Below, one piece after another: positions 1 through 8,282 of a stretch of DNA of 64,000 nucleotides. The notes below the pieces were generated by a model. It made no database searches and was not told the origin of the DNA. It worked only from the letters and a program-made list of their open reading frames with translations. The DNA is taken from the NCBI GenBank assembly GCA_964242115.1, contig CAXSZX010000006.1:62001-126000 (forward strand), written 5' to 3'. Within the stretch, counting starts at the first letter, position 1. Each line of letters opens with the position of its first letter. Made by a program: the position numbers and the translations under genes. This stretch comes from BOG-908 sp964242115 (GTDB lineage: Bacteria > Pseudomonadota > Alphaproteobacteria > Acetobacterales > Acetobacteraceae).

Positions 1-2421
1 GGCCTGCGCACTTACCAACCGCCGGTGATGAGCCGCGTCTACGCCGGCGACGACCGGCTGATGGCCGAGCTGGCCGACCAGCGCCGCATCTTCGTCCCCA
101 TCACCGCCATCCCCGAGCAGGTCAAGCGCGCCTTCATCGCCGCCGAGGACCAGAACTTCTACACCCACAAGGGCGTGGACCCGTTCGCCATCGCGCGTGC
201 GGCGTTCACCGACCTGCAGCACGTGGGCGAGGGCAAACGGCCGAAGGGTGCATCGACCATCACCCAGCAGGTGGCCCGCAACATGGTGCTGGGCTCGGAC
301 GCGCTCAGCTACCACCGCAAGATCAAAGAAGGCTTGCTGGCGCTGCGCATCGAGCGCGTGCTGACCAAGCAGCGCATTCTCGAGCTCTACCTCAACGAAA
401 TCTACCTCGGGGAGGGCGCCTACGGCGTGGTGGCCGCAGCCCAGACCTACTTCAACAAGCCGCTCGATCAGCTGACCGTCGGCGAGGCGGCGATGCTGGC
501 CGCCCTGCCGAAATCGCCGAAGAACTACGACCCGTTCCGCTACGCCGACGCCGCCCGCGGCCGCCGTGACTGGGTGCTGGACCGCATGGCAGAGACCCAC
601 GCCATCACCGCAGCCGACGCGGAAGCCGGCAAGGCCGAGCCGCTGACACCCAGCAAGTACCGTGCGCCGGACACCGTGCCCGGCGCCGAGTGGTTCACCG
701 AGGAGGTGCGCCGCCGCCTCGCACTGCGCTTCGGCCAGGACCAGACCACCGAGGGTGGCTTGATCGTTCACACCAGCTTGGACCCGGCGTTGCAGGCCCA
801 GGCAGACCAATCCCTGCGTGCCGGGTTGATGCATTACGACCACGCGCATGGCGGCTGGCGCGGACCGGTGGCACGCATCGGCAGCACCGCCTCGCTGGAT
901 GGCGACTGGTCGGACGCGCTCTCCCGCATCCCCAAGCCGGCCGGCATGCTGCCAGACTGGCGTGTCGCCGTCGTGCTCGACGAGACCTACGACGCGGCCA
1001 GGCTCGGCTACATGACCGACACCGACGGCACTACCCAGGCCCGCACCGGCGAGGTTGCGCTGTCCACGCTGGGCTGGGCGCGGCAGGTGCTGGGCAACGG
1101 CGACCTCGGTGCCGCCCCGCACCGCATGTCCGACGTGCTTGCCCCGGGTGACATCGTCCTGGTGGAGCCGGCCGACGGTACGCTGGACATGCGCGTCGCC
1201 GACCACCACTCCTCGCGCAAATCGCACGCCCACACCACGCTGGTGACGCTGGACAAGCTGACGCTGCGTCAGATCCCCAAGGTAGAGGGCGCGCTGGTCA
1301 GCCTGGATCCACGTACCGGCCGGGTGCTAGCGCTGTCGGGCGGCTGGAGCGGGGCGGCCAGCAAGTTCAACCGCGCTACCCAGGCGCAGCGCTCGCCCGG
1401 CAGCTCGTTCAAGCCGTTCGTCTACCTCGCCGCGATGGAGCAGGGGATCTCGCCCAGCGCGCGGTTCGAGGACAGCGCGTTCAGCATGGGGAACTGGCAC
1501 CCGCACAACTACGAGATGAACTACGGCGGCCCGACCCCGCTGCGCATCGCGTTGGAGCAGTCGCTGAACCTGGTGACGGTACGGGTGGCGTCGCACATCG
1601 GCATGACCGAGGTGGCCAAGACGGCGATTGGCCTGCACCTGTATGACAGCATGCCGAAGGTGCTGCCGGCTGCCTTGGGCGCGGTGGAGACGACGGTGCT
1701 GCGCGAGGCCGGCGCCTACGCATCGATCGCCGAGGGTGGCCGAGAGGTGGTCCCCAGCCTGATCGACAGCGTGCAGGATCGCGACGGACACGTCGTCTGG
1801 CGCCCCAACGGCCTGGTGTTGGGCGCCGGCGACCCGTCGCAGGCTCCGACCCTGTCCGACCCGCGCCAACAGGTGGCCGACCCGCAGAGCGCCTACCAGG
1901 TGCTGCGCATGATGGAAGGGGTGGTCAAGTTCGGCACCGGCAAGCCCGCCGTGGAAGGCCTGGACCGGCCGATCGCCGGCAAGACCGGCACCAGCCAGGA
2001 CTACCACGACGCCTGGTTCGCCGGTTTCACGCCAGACATGGTCACCATCGTCTGGGTGGGCTTCGACTCGTCCGAAACGCTGGGCGACGAGCAAACCGGT
2101 GCCGCCGTGGCGGCCCCGATTTGGAACAATTTTATGCGCGCCGCCCAGCACGACCGGCCGGTGCTGGACTTCCGCGTGCCGGATGGCGTCACCCTGGCGA
2201 GCTGGGGCTGCGGCCGTCACGAATGCGTCGATGCGTTCAAGCCCGACCAGGTGCCTGGGGCCAGCGGCGTCGGCGGCATCGCCCGGCAGGACGACAGCGT
2301 GGACACCGCCGCCGCAGACAGCCCGGTGCTGATGGTCAACCCGGACCCGGACGCACCGCCGCCGGCGCCGAAGCCCTCGCCGGGGACTGGTGTCGATAGC
2401 GGGGTTGGCGGGCTTTATTGA
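1..2421 (+). CDS. mrcA: Penicillin-binding protein 1A (5' end outside window)
   Basis: Bifunctional class A peptidoglycan synthase, acting on lipid II at the periplasmic face of the inner membrane. The reading frame is open from base 1, so the cytoplasmic tail and membrane anchor lie upstream; the GTG at 25 is not the true start. Counting from that GTG, the GT51 transglycosylase domain shows EDQNFYTHKGVD near residue 41, KGASTITQQVARN near 75 and LNEIYLGEGAYGV near 130. The transpeptidase domain carries SSFK (catalytic Ser near 460), SLN near 513 and KTGTS near 653. The C-terminus is Pro/Asp-rich, as in many alphaproteobacterial homologues. In relatives prfB often follows this gene, as it does here. 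Confidence 0.96.
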   Translation, partial: GLRTYQPPVMSRVYAGDDRLMAELADQRRIFVPITAIPEQVKRAFIAAEDQNFYTHKGVDPFAIARAAFTDLQHVGEGKRPKGASTITQQVARNMVLGSDALSYHRKIKEGLLALRIERVLTKQRILELYLNEIYLGEGAYGVVAAAQTYFNKPLDQLTVGEAAMLAALPKSPKNYDPFRYADAARGRRDWVLDRMAETHAITAADAEAGKAEPLTPSKYRAPDTVPGAEWFTEEVRRRLALRFGQDQTTEGGLIVHTSLDPALQAQADQSLRAGLMHYDHAHGGWRGPVARIGSTASLDGDWSDALSRIPKPAGMLPDWRVAVVLDETYDAARLGYMTDTDGTTQARTGEVALSTLGWARQVLGNGDLGAAPHRMSDVLAPGDIVLVEPADGTLDMRVADHHSSRKSHAHTTLVTLDKLTLRQIPKVEGALVSLDPRTGRVLALSGGWSGAASKFNRATQAQRSPGSSFKPFVYLAAMEQGISPSARFEDSAFSMGNWHPHNYEMNYGGPTPLRIALEQSLNLVTVRVASHIGMTEVAKTAIGLHLYDSMPKVLPAALGAVETTVLREAGAYASIAEGGREVVPSLIDSVQDRDGHVVWRPNGLVLGAGDPSQAPTLSDPRQQVADPQSAYQVLRMMEGVVKFGTGKPAVEGLDRPIAGKTGTSQDYHDAWFAGFTPDMVTIVWVGFDSSETLGDEQTGAAVAAPIWNNFMRAAQHDRPVLDFRVPDGVTLASWGCGRHECVDAFKPDQVPGASGVGGIARQDDSVDTAAADSPVLMVNPDPDAPPPAPKPSPGTGVDSGVGGLY

Positions 2422-2429
2422 CGCGCTGG

Positions 2430-2571
2430 GCAAGCAGTTGTTTTTGACAGAAAGAACCAACAACTTTTGTCTCCGTAGGTGCGGAGCTGAGGCGTGGTGT
2501 TTCAGCTTCCCGCCACAGCGAGACCGAACGCTTGCTTCGTTTTCTCGAAAAAGAAGGCCTTTCTTCCTTCC
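2430..2571 (-). repeat. Hairpin repeat HR1 (A to B, centre III, degenerate)
   Basis: First copy of the dispersed family. Arm A (AAGCAGTTG...AAGAACC) is at the left and arm B (AAAAAGAAGGCC) at the right. The centre is the long variant containing GCGTGGTGTTTCAG (called centre III here). It lies between the PBP1A stop and the prfB start. Strand is given as minus when arm A comes first. Confidence 0.75.
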
Positions 2572-2616
2572 TTGTGGCGCCCCAAATGCGCCCCCCCTCC
2601 CGCACAGGTAACCAAC

Positions 2617-3748
2617 ATGGCAGCCGAAGCCGACGCCCTCCACGAACAGATCCAGCAATCCGTGGCGCTGCTCCGGAGGCATCTTTGACTGGGATGTTGC
2701 CACCGCGCGCCTCGAGGAGCTCAACCACCTAGTCGAAGACCCCTCACTCTGGAACGACGCGGAGGGCGCGCAGAAGATCATGCGCGAGCGCAACCGCCTG
2801 GCCAGCGGCATCGACGGCCTCCGCAAGCTTGAATCCGACGTGGCCGACGCGATGAGCCTTATCGAGCTGGCCGAAGCCGAGGGCGAGCCTGCCATGGTCG
2901 ACGAGGGCATCGGCGCGTTGCGCGACATCGCTGCCGAGGCCAAGCGCCAGGAGATCCTCGGCCTGCTCAGCGGCGAGGCCGACGGCAACGACTGCTACAT
3001 CGAGCTGAACGCCGGCCAGGGCGGCACCGAGGCGCAGGACTGGACCGAGATGCTGATGCGCATGTACTCGCGCTGGTCGGAAAAGCACGGCTACAGGGTG
3101 GAGATGATGGAGGCCAGCGAGGGCGAGGGCGCCGGCCTCAAGTCAGTCACCCTGCAGGTGAGCGGTCCCAACGCTTACGGATGGCTGAAGACCGAAGCCG
3201 GCGTGCACCGCCTGGTGCGCATCAGCCCGTTCGACGCCGCCGCCCGCCGGCAGACCAGCTTCGCCAGCGTGTGGGTCTACCCGCTGGTGGACGACAGCAT
3301 CGAGATCGAAATCCGCGACGCCGACCTCAAGGTGGACACCTTCCGCGCGTCCGGCGCCGGCGGCCAGCACGTCAACAAGACGGAGAGCGCCATCCGCATC
3401 ACCCACATGCCGTCCGGCATCATCGTCGCCTGCCAGACCGATCGTAGCCAGCACCGCAACCGCGCTACCGCGATGGGCATGCTGAAGGCGCGGCTCTACG
3501 AGGCGGAGCTGCAGAAACGCGAGGCGGCCTCGGCGCTGACGGAAGCTGGCAAGACGGAGAACAGCTGGGGGCACCAGATCCGCAGCTACGTGCTGGCACC
3601 GTATCAGATGGTGAAGGACCTGCGCACCGGCGTGGAGAAGGGCAACCCGGGGGCGGTGCTGGATGGGGAGCTGGACGATTTCATGGCGGCCGCGCTGGCG
3701 GCACGGGTGGGGGCTACGCGGAGTGAGGCTTCGGCTCAGGCTCAGTGA
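2617..3748 (+). CDS. prfB: Peptide chain release factor 2, programmed +1 frameshift
   Basis: Recognises UGA and UAA stop codons and triggers peptidyl-tRNA hydrolysis on the ribosome. Translation starts at ATG 2617, runs 23 codons to an in-frame TGA at 2686-2688, then continues +1 from 2687, giving join(2617..2685, 2687..3748), about 376 residues, the normal RF2 length. The RF2 stop-recognition tripeptide SPF is near residue 204 and the catalytic GGQ (GAGGQHVNKTE) near 247. An ATG-only gene call would start wrongly at 2780 and lose about 54 residues. Hairpin repeats flank the gene on both sides, suggesting its own transcription unit. Confidence 0.97.
2674..2689 (+). promoter_or_regulatory. prfB: prfB autoregulatory frameshift site
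   Basis: An internal Shine-Dalgarno-like CGGAGG, a 3-nt spacer (CAT), then the slippery CTT-TGA-C. This is the classic RF2 arrangement: when RF2 is scarce the ribosome pauses at TGA and slips +1. The next frame, beginning GAC-TGG-GAT, continues as RF2. Confidence 0.95.
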
Positions 3749-3755
3749 GGGGCCT

Positions 3756-3889
3756 CCGGCGGCTTCTTTTCTGAAGAAAAGAAGCAAAAGACTTTTGTTT
3801 CCGCTGTCGCGGCCTCTCCCGCGAGCGCGCGACAGCGGAGACAAAAGTTTTTTGGTTCTTTTTTTCAAAAAAGAACTGCTTGCTTGCTG
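3756..3889 (+). repeat. Hairpin repeat HR2 (B to A, centre I)
   Basis: Near-consensus copy. B hairpin GCTTCTTTTCTGAAGAAAAG, then CTTTTGTTTCCGCTGTCGCGG paired with CGCGACAGCGGAGACAAAAG, then the A hairpin ending GAACTGCTTGCTTGCTG directly at the next start codon. Centre I is the symmetric TCCGCTGTCGCG stem. Confidence 0.9.
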
Positions 3890-4510
3890 ATGCGAGCCGC
3901 AATCGTCACCGCCTGCCGCGCCATGAACACCCTGGGCCTGAACCAGGGCATGTCCGGCAACATCAGCGTCCGCAACGGCGACGGCCTGCTGATCACGCCG
4001 ACAGCCACGCCATACGACGTCATGCAGCCCGCAGACATTGCCGAGCTGCCCCTGGCCGGCGAGGGCTGGACCGGCCCCAAGCGCCCATCCTCCGAGTGGC
4101 GGTTCCACCGCGACATCCTCGCCGCCCGCCCGGAGTTCGGCGCAGTGGTGCACGCCCACCCGGCGCATTGCACCGCGCTGGCAATGATGCGCCGCGGCAT
4201 CCCGCCCTGCCACTACATGATCGCCAACTTTGGCGGCGACGACGTGCGCTGTGCCGGCTACGCCACCTTCGGCACCCAGGCGCTGTCGGACCTGGTGGTC
4301 GTGGCGCTGGCCGACCGGTCCGCCTGCCTGCTGGCCAACCACGGCATGATCGCCTGCGGGCGCGACCTGCACCAGGCGATGAGCCGCGCGGTCGAACTTG
4401 AAGCGTTGGCGCGGCAATACCTCCTGAGCCTGTCCGCAGGCGGGCCGGTGCTGCTCTCGGCGGCAGACATCGCGGCGGCGCAGCGCAGGTTCGGGGATTA
4501 CCGCCCGTAA
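3890..4510 (+). CDS. Class II aldolase/adducin family protein
   Basis: Predicted Zn-dependent sugar-phosphate aldolase or epimerase of the fuculose-1-phosphate aldolase fold; the substrate is not known. About 206 residues, the normal size. Signature: GLNQGMSGNISVR near the N-terminus, the metal-binding cluster HAHPAH (His 88, 90 and 93) and a later NHG His near 150. ATG 3890 is the most likely start; in-frame TTG 3884 lies inside the preceding repeat. No Shine-Dalgarno is visible because the repeat arm ends 2-3 nt before the ATG. It is flanked by hairpin repeats, so probably monocistronic. Confidence 0.85.
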   Translation: MRAAIVTACRAMNTLGLNQGMSGNISVRNGDGLLITPTATPYDVMQPADIAELPLAGEGWTGPKRPSSEWRFHRDILAARPEFGAVVHAHPAHCTALAMMRRGIPPCHYMIANFGGDDVRCAGYATFGTQALSDLVVVALADRSACLLANHGMIACGRDLHQAMSRAVELEALARQYLLSLSAGGPVLLSAADIAAAQRRFGDYRP

Positions 4511-4513
4511 GGT

Positions 4514-4649
4514 CGAGCAAGGCCCTCTTTTTCGAGAAAAAGAAGCAAAAAGCTTTCGCGTACGCTGTCGCGGACGGCTGAAACGACACGACGCACCCGA
4601 CGAGAGCAAAATTTTCTGGTTCTTTTTTTCAAAGAAGAACTGCTTGCCT
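4514..4649 (+). repeat. Hairpin repeat HR3 (B to A, centre III)
   Basis: The B arm starts 4 nt after the aldolase stop. The centre is the reverse complement of the GTGTTTCAGC-type centre III, showing that this centre occurs in both orientations. The A arm ends GAACTGCTTGCC. Confidence 0.85.
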
Positions 4650-4775
4650 TTTCGACGGCGAGGCTGCCGTCGTCAGGCTGTGCCCCAGCAGCGTTTGCAA
4701 CCACGCCCGTATTGAGAGCAGCAGCGCCGCTCCGGACCACTCGCAAACGAACATCACCAAACCGTGAAAACTAAC

Positions 4776-4803
4776 TTGCGGTTGCATCTCGCCCGTGTAT
4801 CAT
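4776..4803 (+). promoter_or_regulatory. Candidate sigma-70 promoter of the exopolysaccharide operon
   Basis: TTGCGG at 4776-4781 and TATCAT at 4798-4803 with a 16-nt spacer, about 40 nt upstream of the chosen start at 4845. The -10 matches consensus at 5 of 6 positions; the -35 is weak. Confidence 0.35.
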
Positions 4804-4844
4804 GCGCATACCGGAACGATCACCGGCCACTGGGCGGGCGCAAG

Positions 4845-6290
4845 ATGACAGACTGGTCGAACCTCGAATTTGCCAACGCGCCGATCAGGTCGCGCCGCGC
4901 GCAGGATTTCTTGCCGATGGTGACGGACGTGCTGACCTGCTGGGATTTCCTGGCCTGCGTGCTGGCCGGTGAGGCGGCACTCGCCGTCTACGCACGTTAT
5001 GTCTTGCGGACCCCCGCGGATCTGTTTTCCGGCCCATTCCTGCGCGACATCGTTTTCGGCAGCTTCATCGCCGCCTTCATGCTGCGCACCTCCGGCCTGG
5101 AGAGCGAGCGGCTGGCGGCCAGCGTGTGGCGGCTGGTGCTGAGCTCCGAGCGCAAGTGCCTGAGCGCCTTTGCCGTGCTGATCGCCGTGGGCCTTGCCAC
5201 GCGCGAGACCAACGACATGGCGCGGCTGTGGCTGTTCGCCTGGCTCGGCATCTTCGCCGTCCTGGTCTGCGGCACGCGGCTGGCGTTCGGCGCCTGGCTG
5301 GGCCGGCTGCGCCGCCGCGGCGACTTCCGCGAGGCGGTGGCCATCATCGGCTCGGCCGGTGCGCGCGAGCGCATGGCCGCCCGCCTGGCCGCGGAGGTGG
5401 ACGTGGTGGGCCTGTTCGGCACCCAGGCACCCGGGTTCAGCGAGGCCTACCCGGACGAAGACGACGAGGTGGATCGGCTGCTTGACCTCGGCAGGCAGGG
5501 CGGTTTGAACTCGGTCATCCTCGCACTCGACCGTGGCCAGGAACACGGCGTCTCCTACCTCATCGAGCGGTTGAAGGCGCTGCCGGTGCAGGTTGCCGTG
5601 TGTCCGGATGCGGGCTGGGCAGACGAGGTGCGGACAAGCACCCGCGTGCTCGGCGGGATACCGATGTCGGTCATGGCGGAACCGCCGATCAAACAGCCGG
5701 ACCTGCTGGCCAAGGCGATGGTGGACAAGCTGGGGGCGGCGCTGCTGCTGCTGCTGCTGACACCAGTCCTGCTGGCCGTCGGCATGGCGATCGCGGCGAC
5801 CAGCCCGGGCCCGGTGATCTTCCGCCAGACCCGCCGTGGCTGGTGCGGCCGCGACTTCACCATCTTCAAGTTCCGCACCATGCACGCTGCAGGGACCGGC
5901 CGCGTCAGCCAGACCCGGCGCGGCGACCCGCGATGCACCCGCATCGGCCGGTTCCTGCGCGCCTCCAGCATCGACGAGCTGCCGCAGCTGGTGAACGTGC
6001 TGCTGGGCGACATGTCGCTGGTGGGCCCGCGCCCGCACGCCGAGGCGCTGCACGACGTCGACCGCGCAGGCCGCGAGATCGTCGCCGAGTACGCGCAGCG
6101 CCACCGGGTCAAGCCCGGGCTGACCGGCTGGGCCCAGGTCAACGGCGCGCGCGGGGCTACGTCCACGATGGCGCAGCTGCGCCGCCGCGTGGAGTTCGAC
6201 CTCTATTACATCGAGAACTGGTCCCTGCTGATGGATATGCGGATCCTGCTCCGCACGCCGTTCTGCATGGGCGGGGAGAACGCGTTTTGA
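4845..6290 (+). CDS. Exopolysaccharide polyprenyl glycosylphosphotransferase
   Basis: Initiates exopolysaccharide repeat-unit assembly by moving a sugar-1-phosphate from a nucleotide sugar to undecaprenyl phosphate at the inner membrane. The protein (about 481 residues from ATG 4845) has several N-terminal membrane segments, a Rossmann-like middle with VAIIGSAGARE, a further membrane hairpin (LGAALLLLLLTPVLLAVGM) and the C-terminal bacterial sugar transferase domain: IFKFRTMH, ASSIDELPQLVNVLLGDMS, GPRPHAEA and KPGLTGWAQVNGARG. In-frame ATG 4764 is possible but would put the promoter-like sequence inside the gene. It overlaps the next gene by 4 nt (TTGA). Confidence 0.92.
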   Translation: MTDWSNLEFANAPIRSRRAQDFLPMVTDVLTCWDFLACVLAGEAALAVYARYVLRTPADLFSGPFLRDIVFGSFIAAFMLRTSGLESERLAASVWRLVLSSERKCLSAFAVLIAVGLATRETNDMARLWLFAWLGIFAVLVCGTRLAFGAWLGRLRRRGDFREAVAIIGSAGARERMAARLAAEVDVVGLFGTQAPGFSEAYPDEDDEVDRLLDLGRQGGLNSVILALDRGQEHGVSYLIERLKALPVQVAVCPDAGWADEVRTSTRVLGGIPMSVMAEPPIKQPDLLAKAMVDKLGAALLLLLLTPVLLAVGMAIAATSPGPVIFRQTRRGWCGRDFTIFKFRTMHAAGTGRVSQTRRGDPRCTRIGRFLRASSIDELPQLVNVLLGDMSLVGPRPHAEALHDVDRAGREIVAEYAQRHRVKPGLTGWAQVNGARGATSTMAQLRRRVEFDLYYIENWSLLMDMRILLRTPFCMGGENAF

Positions 6291-6994
6291 ACGCCGCCGG
6301 GCTGCTGGACGCGCCGGCGCTGCGCCCGGCGCGCGGCGGCGTAGGACGCGGCTACCCCAGCGCTGCCGCCCAGGAAGCCACTCGGCAGGCGGCCGGTCTG
6401 CTGGGGCACGTGCTGGCCCGGCTGCCTGGCGTGGCCCAGCCGGTGGTGCACGTCCTGCCGGCCTGCGCGGCCGGCAGCGCCTCTGCGGTGGCGCGCGTGC
6501 TTGCAGCAGCGGCGGCCGAGCGGTTCGGCCGCACCCTGCTGGTCAGGGCCGGCAACAGCGAGGTGCAGCAGCCCGAACCCGGCGGCTTATGGTGGCTGGC
6601 CGCCGAACTGCCCGGTCAGGGGCCGGACGGCTTTGGCAGCGGGCCGGAGACCATCGTGCCCGACGCAAGCATGGAAGGTCTCTATCACGCGCGCCTGCCG
6701 CTGGCCGACCGCGGCGGCATCGCCCAGAAGCTGGCCGCCTGGTGCCGTGCCGAGCCGGGTTTTCGCATGGTGGTGGTCGAGAGCCCGTCGGCTACGATCG
6801 ACCTCGCAGCGCTCGACGCGTGCCTCGTATGCCATGGCGCCGTGCTGGCCGTGGCGGCCGGCCAGACGACGCTGCAGGATTTGCGCCGGGCGGAGCGCCA
6901 GCTCCAGGCGGCCGGCGCGCGGGTGCTGGGCACCGTGCTGCACGATCGGCCGATCATCGGCTTGCCAGGCCTGCGGCGCCGCCGGAACGTCTGA
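6287..6994 (+). CDS. Exopolysaccharide kinase-like protein lacking Walker A (MinD/BY-kinase fold)
   Basis: About 235 residues. It resembles the cytoplasmic CpsD/CapB tyrosine-kinase family: an N-terminal helix-rich region, a strand-helix-strand where the P-loop should be (AGSASAVARVLAAAAAERFG then TLLVRAG), a Walker A'/B-like strand VVVESPSATID, and the typical LDACLVCHGAVLAVAAGQTT and GARVLGTVLHDRP segments. The nucleotide-binding GxGKS/T is replaced by GSASAV and no Tyr cluster is seen at the C-terminus, so catalysis is doubtful; a regulatory role for chain length is an inference. The start is TTG 6287, with GGGGAG 10 nt upstream, overlapping the previous stop; its own stop overlaps the next ATG. 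Confidence 0.72.
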   Translation: MNAAGLLDAPALRPARGGVGRGYPSAAAQEATRQAAGLLGHVLARLPGVAQPVVHVLPACAAGSASAVARVLAAAAAERFGRTLLVRAGNSEVQQPEPGGLWWLAAELPGQGPDGFGSGPETIVPDASMEGLYHARLPLADRGGIAQKLAAWCRAEPGFRMVVVESPSATIDLAALDACLVCHGAVLAVAAGQTTLQDLRRAERQLQAAGARVLGTVLHDRPIIGLPGLRRRRNV

Positions 6995-8282
6995 TGCAGG
7001 CCTCGACCGGCAGGCTCGCCGTGGTGCTCGCCACCGCTGCCGTGGGCCTCGAACTATGCGTCAGCGCCAACCTGCTCACCTGGGCCGGTGTGCCCTACGT
7101 TACCGACGGCGGCGCGCTGCCGCTGAAGTTCCACCCCGGCACCGACCTGCTGGTGGCTGCCGCCGGGGCAGCGCTGGTCAGCGGCCAGATGGGCTGGCTG
7201 CGCCGCCTGCCCGGCACGCTGTGGCTGTTTTTCGGCACTGTACTCTTCTGCCTGCTGTGCGTGCTGCTGCTGACCGGCACCAGCAACATGATCGTCCTGC
7301 TCGACACCTTTCTGCCGGCCGGGCTGCTGGCCGCTGTGCTGGACCGTGCCCGGCCGGCAGACCTGCGCGGGCTGCGCCGGGTGATGCAGGTGCTGCTGGC
7401 GGCCAACGCGGTGCTCGCCTTGGCCGAAATGGCGATGCAGACGACGCTGGTACCGCTCTACCTCAACGACGCCGCCTACCAGCCGCACACCGAGGATTTC
7501 CGCCCCACCGCGCTGTTCGACCACCCGCTGACCGGCGCGCTGATGATGATGATGGCGCTGGCGATCGCACCCGAGCGGGGCCGCTCTGCTGCCGCCGGGC
7601 TGGTGCGACTGGCCTACCAGGGCCTGATCTGGGCGGGGTTGATCGTGTTCGGCGGCCGCATGGCGCTGGGCGTGTGCGTGCTGACGGCGGTGCTTGGCCA
7701 GGCCTGGCGCGGCTTCCGGCTGGTGCTGACGCGCGACCCGCGTGCGGCCGCCACCCTGGTGATGGCGGGCTGCGGCCTGGTCGGCTGCGCGCTGCTGTTC
7801 GCTGCAGCACTGGCCGCCGGCATGGGCGACCGCCTGGCCGGCCACCTCTACTGGGACGACAGCGCGCAGGTTCGCCTCGCGCAATGGCAAATCGTGGGCG
7901 AGCTGGACGCGCCGCAACTGCTGTTCGGCACCCCGCGCGAGGCACTGCTGAGCCTGCTCAACCGGTTGCGCCTTGGCCCCGGCGTCGAGGTGATCGAGAA
8001 CTTCTGGCTGCTGATGTTCGTGAGCCTCGGCACGATCGGCTTCCCCGCCTTCCTGGTGGCGCTGGCTGCGCTGTGCCGCTGGTGCTGGCAGCGCACCGCG
8101 CCTGCCGGGCGGGCGCTGTTGCTGGGCGCGCTGGTGGTGGCCTCCTCGAGCAACTCGCTGGGGCGCAAGTCGACCGTCCTGGTCTGCCTGGTCGCCGCCA
8201 CGCGCTGTGCCGCTGCCGGCGGCGCCCCCTCCTATCGCTTGCGGGCAGCACGCCTGCCGCTCTCCTTGCAGTGGCCGCAGCA
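6994..8282 (+). CDS. VpsF/Wzy-like polysaccharide polymerase, 3' end apparently frameshifted
   Basis: Polytopic membrane protein (about 10 hydrophobic segments) of the VpsF/O-antigen ligase-polymerase type, likely joining exopolysaccharide repeat units in the periplasm. It starts at ATG 6994 by 4-nt overlap. The expected length of about 430 residues ends near 8282, but this frame has no stop there and runs on to 9243 inside the next gene. One extra C in the C5 run at 8225-8229 would move reading into the frame whose TGA is 8283-8285, giving a C-terminus ending LLAVAAA and an ATGA overlap with the next gene. The 3' boundary is therefore given as the probable end, not a stop codon seen in frame. 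Confidence 0.72.

Noticed and set aside
1327..2988. 553-codon minus-strand frame under PBP1A and prfB
   Set aside because: Antisense shadow with no family features; it crosses a hairpin repeat.
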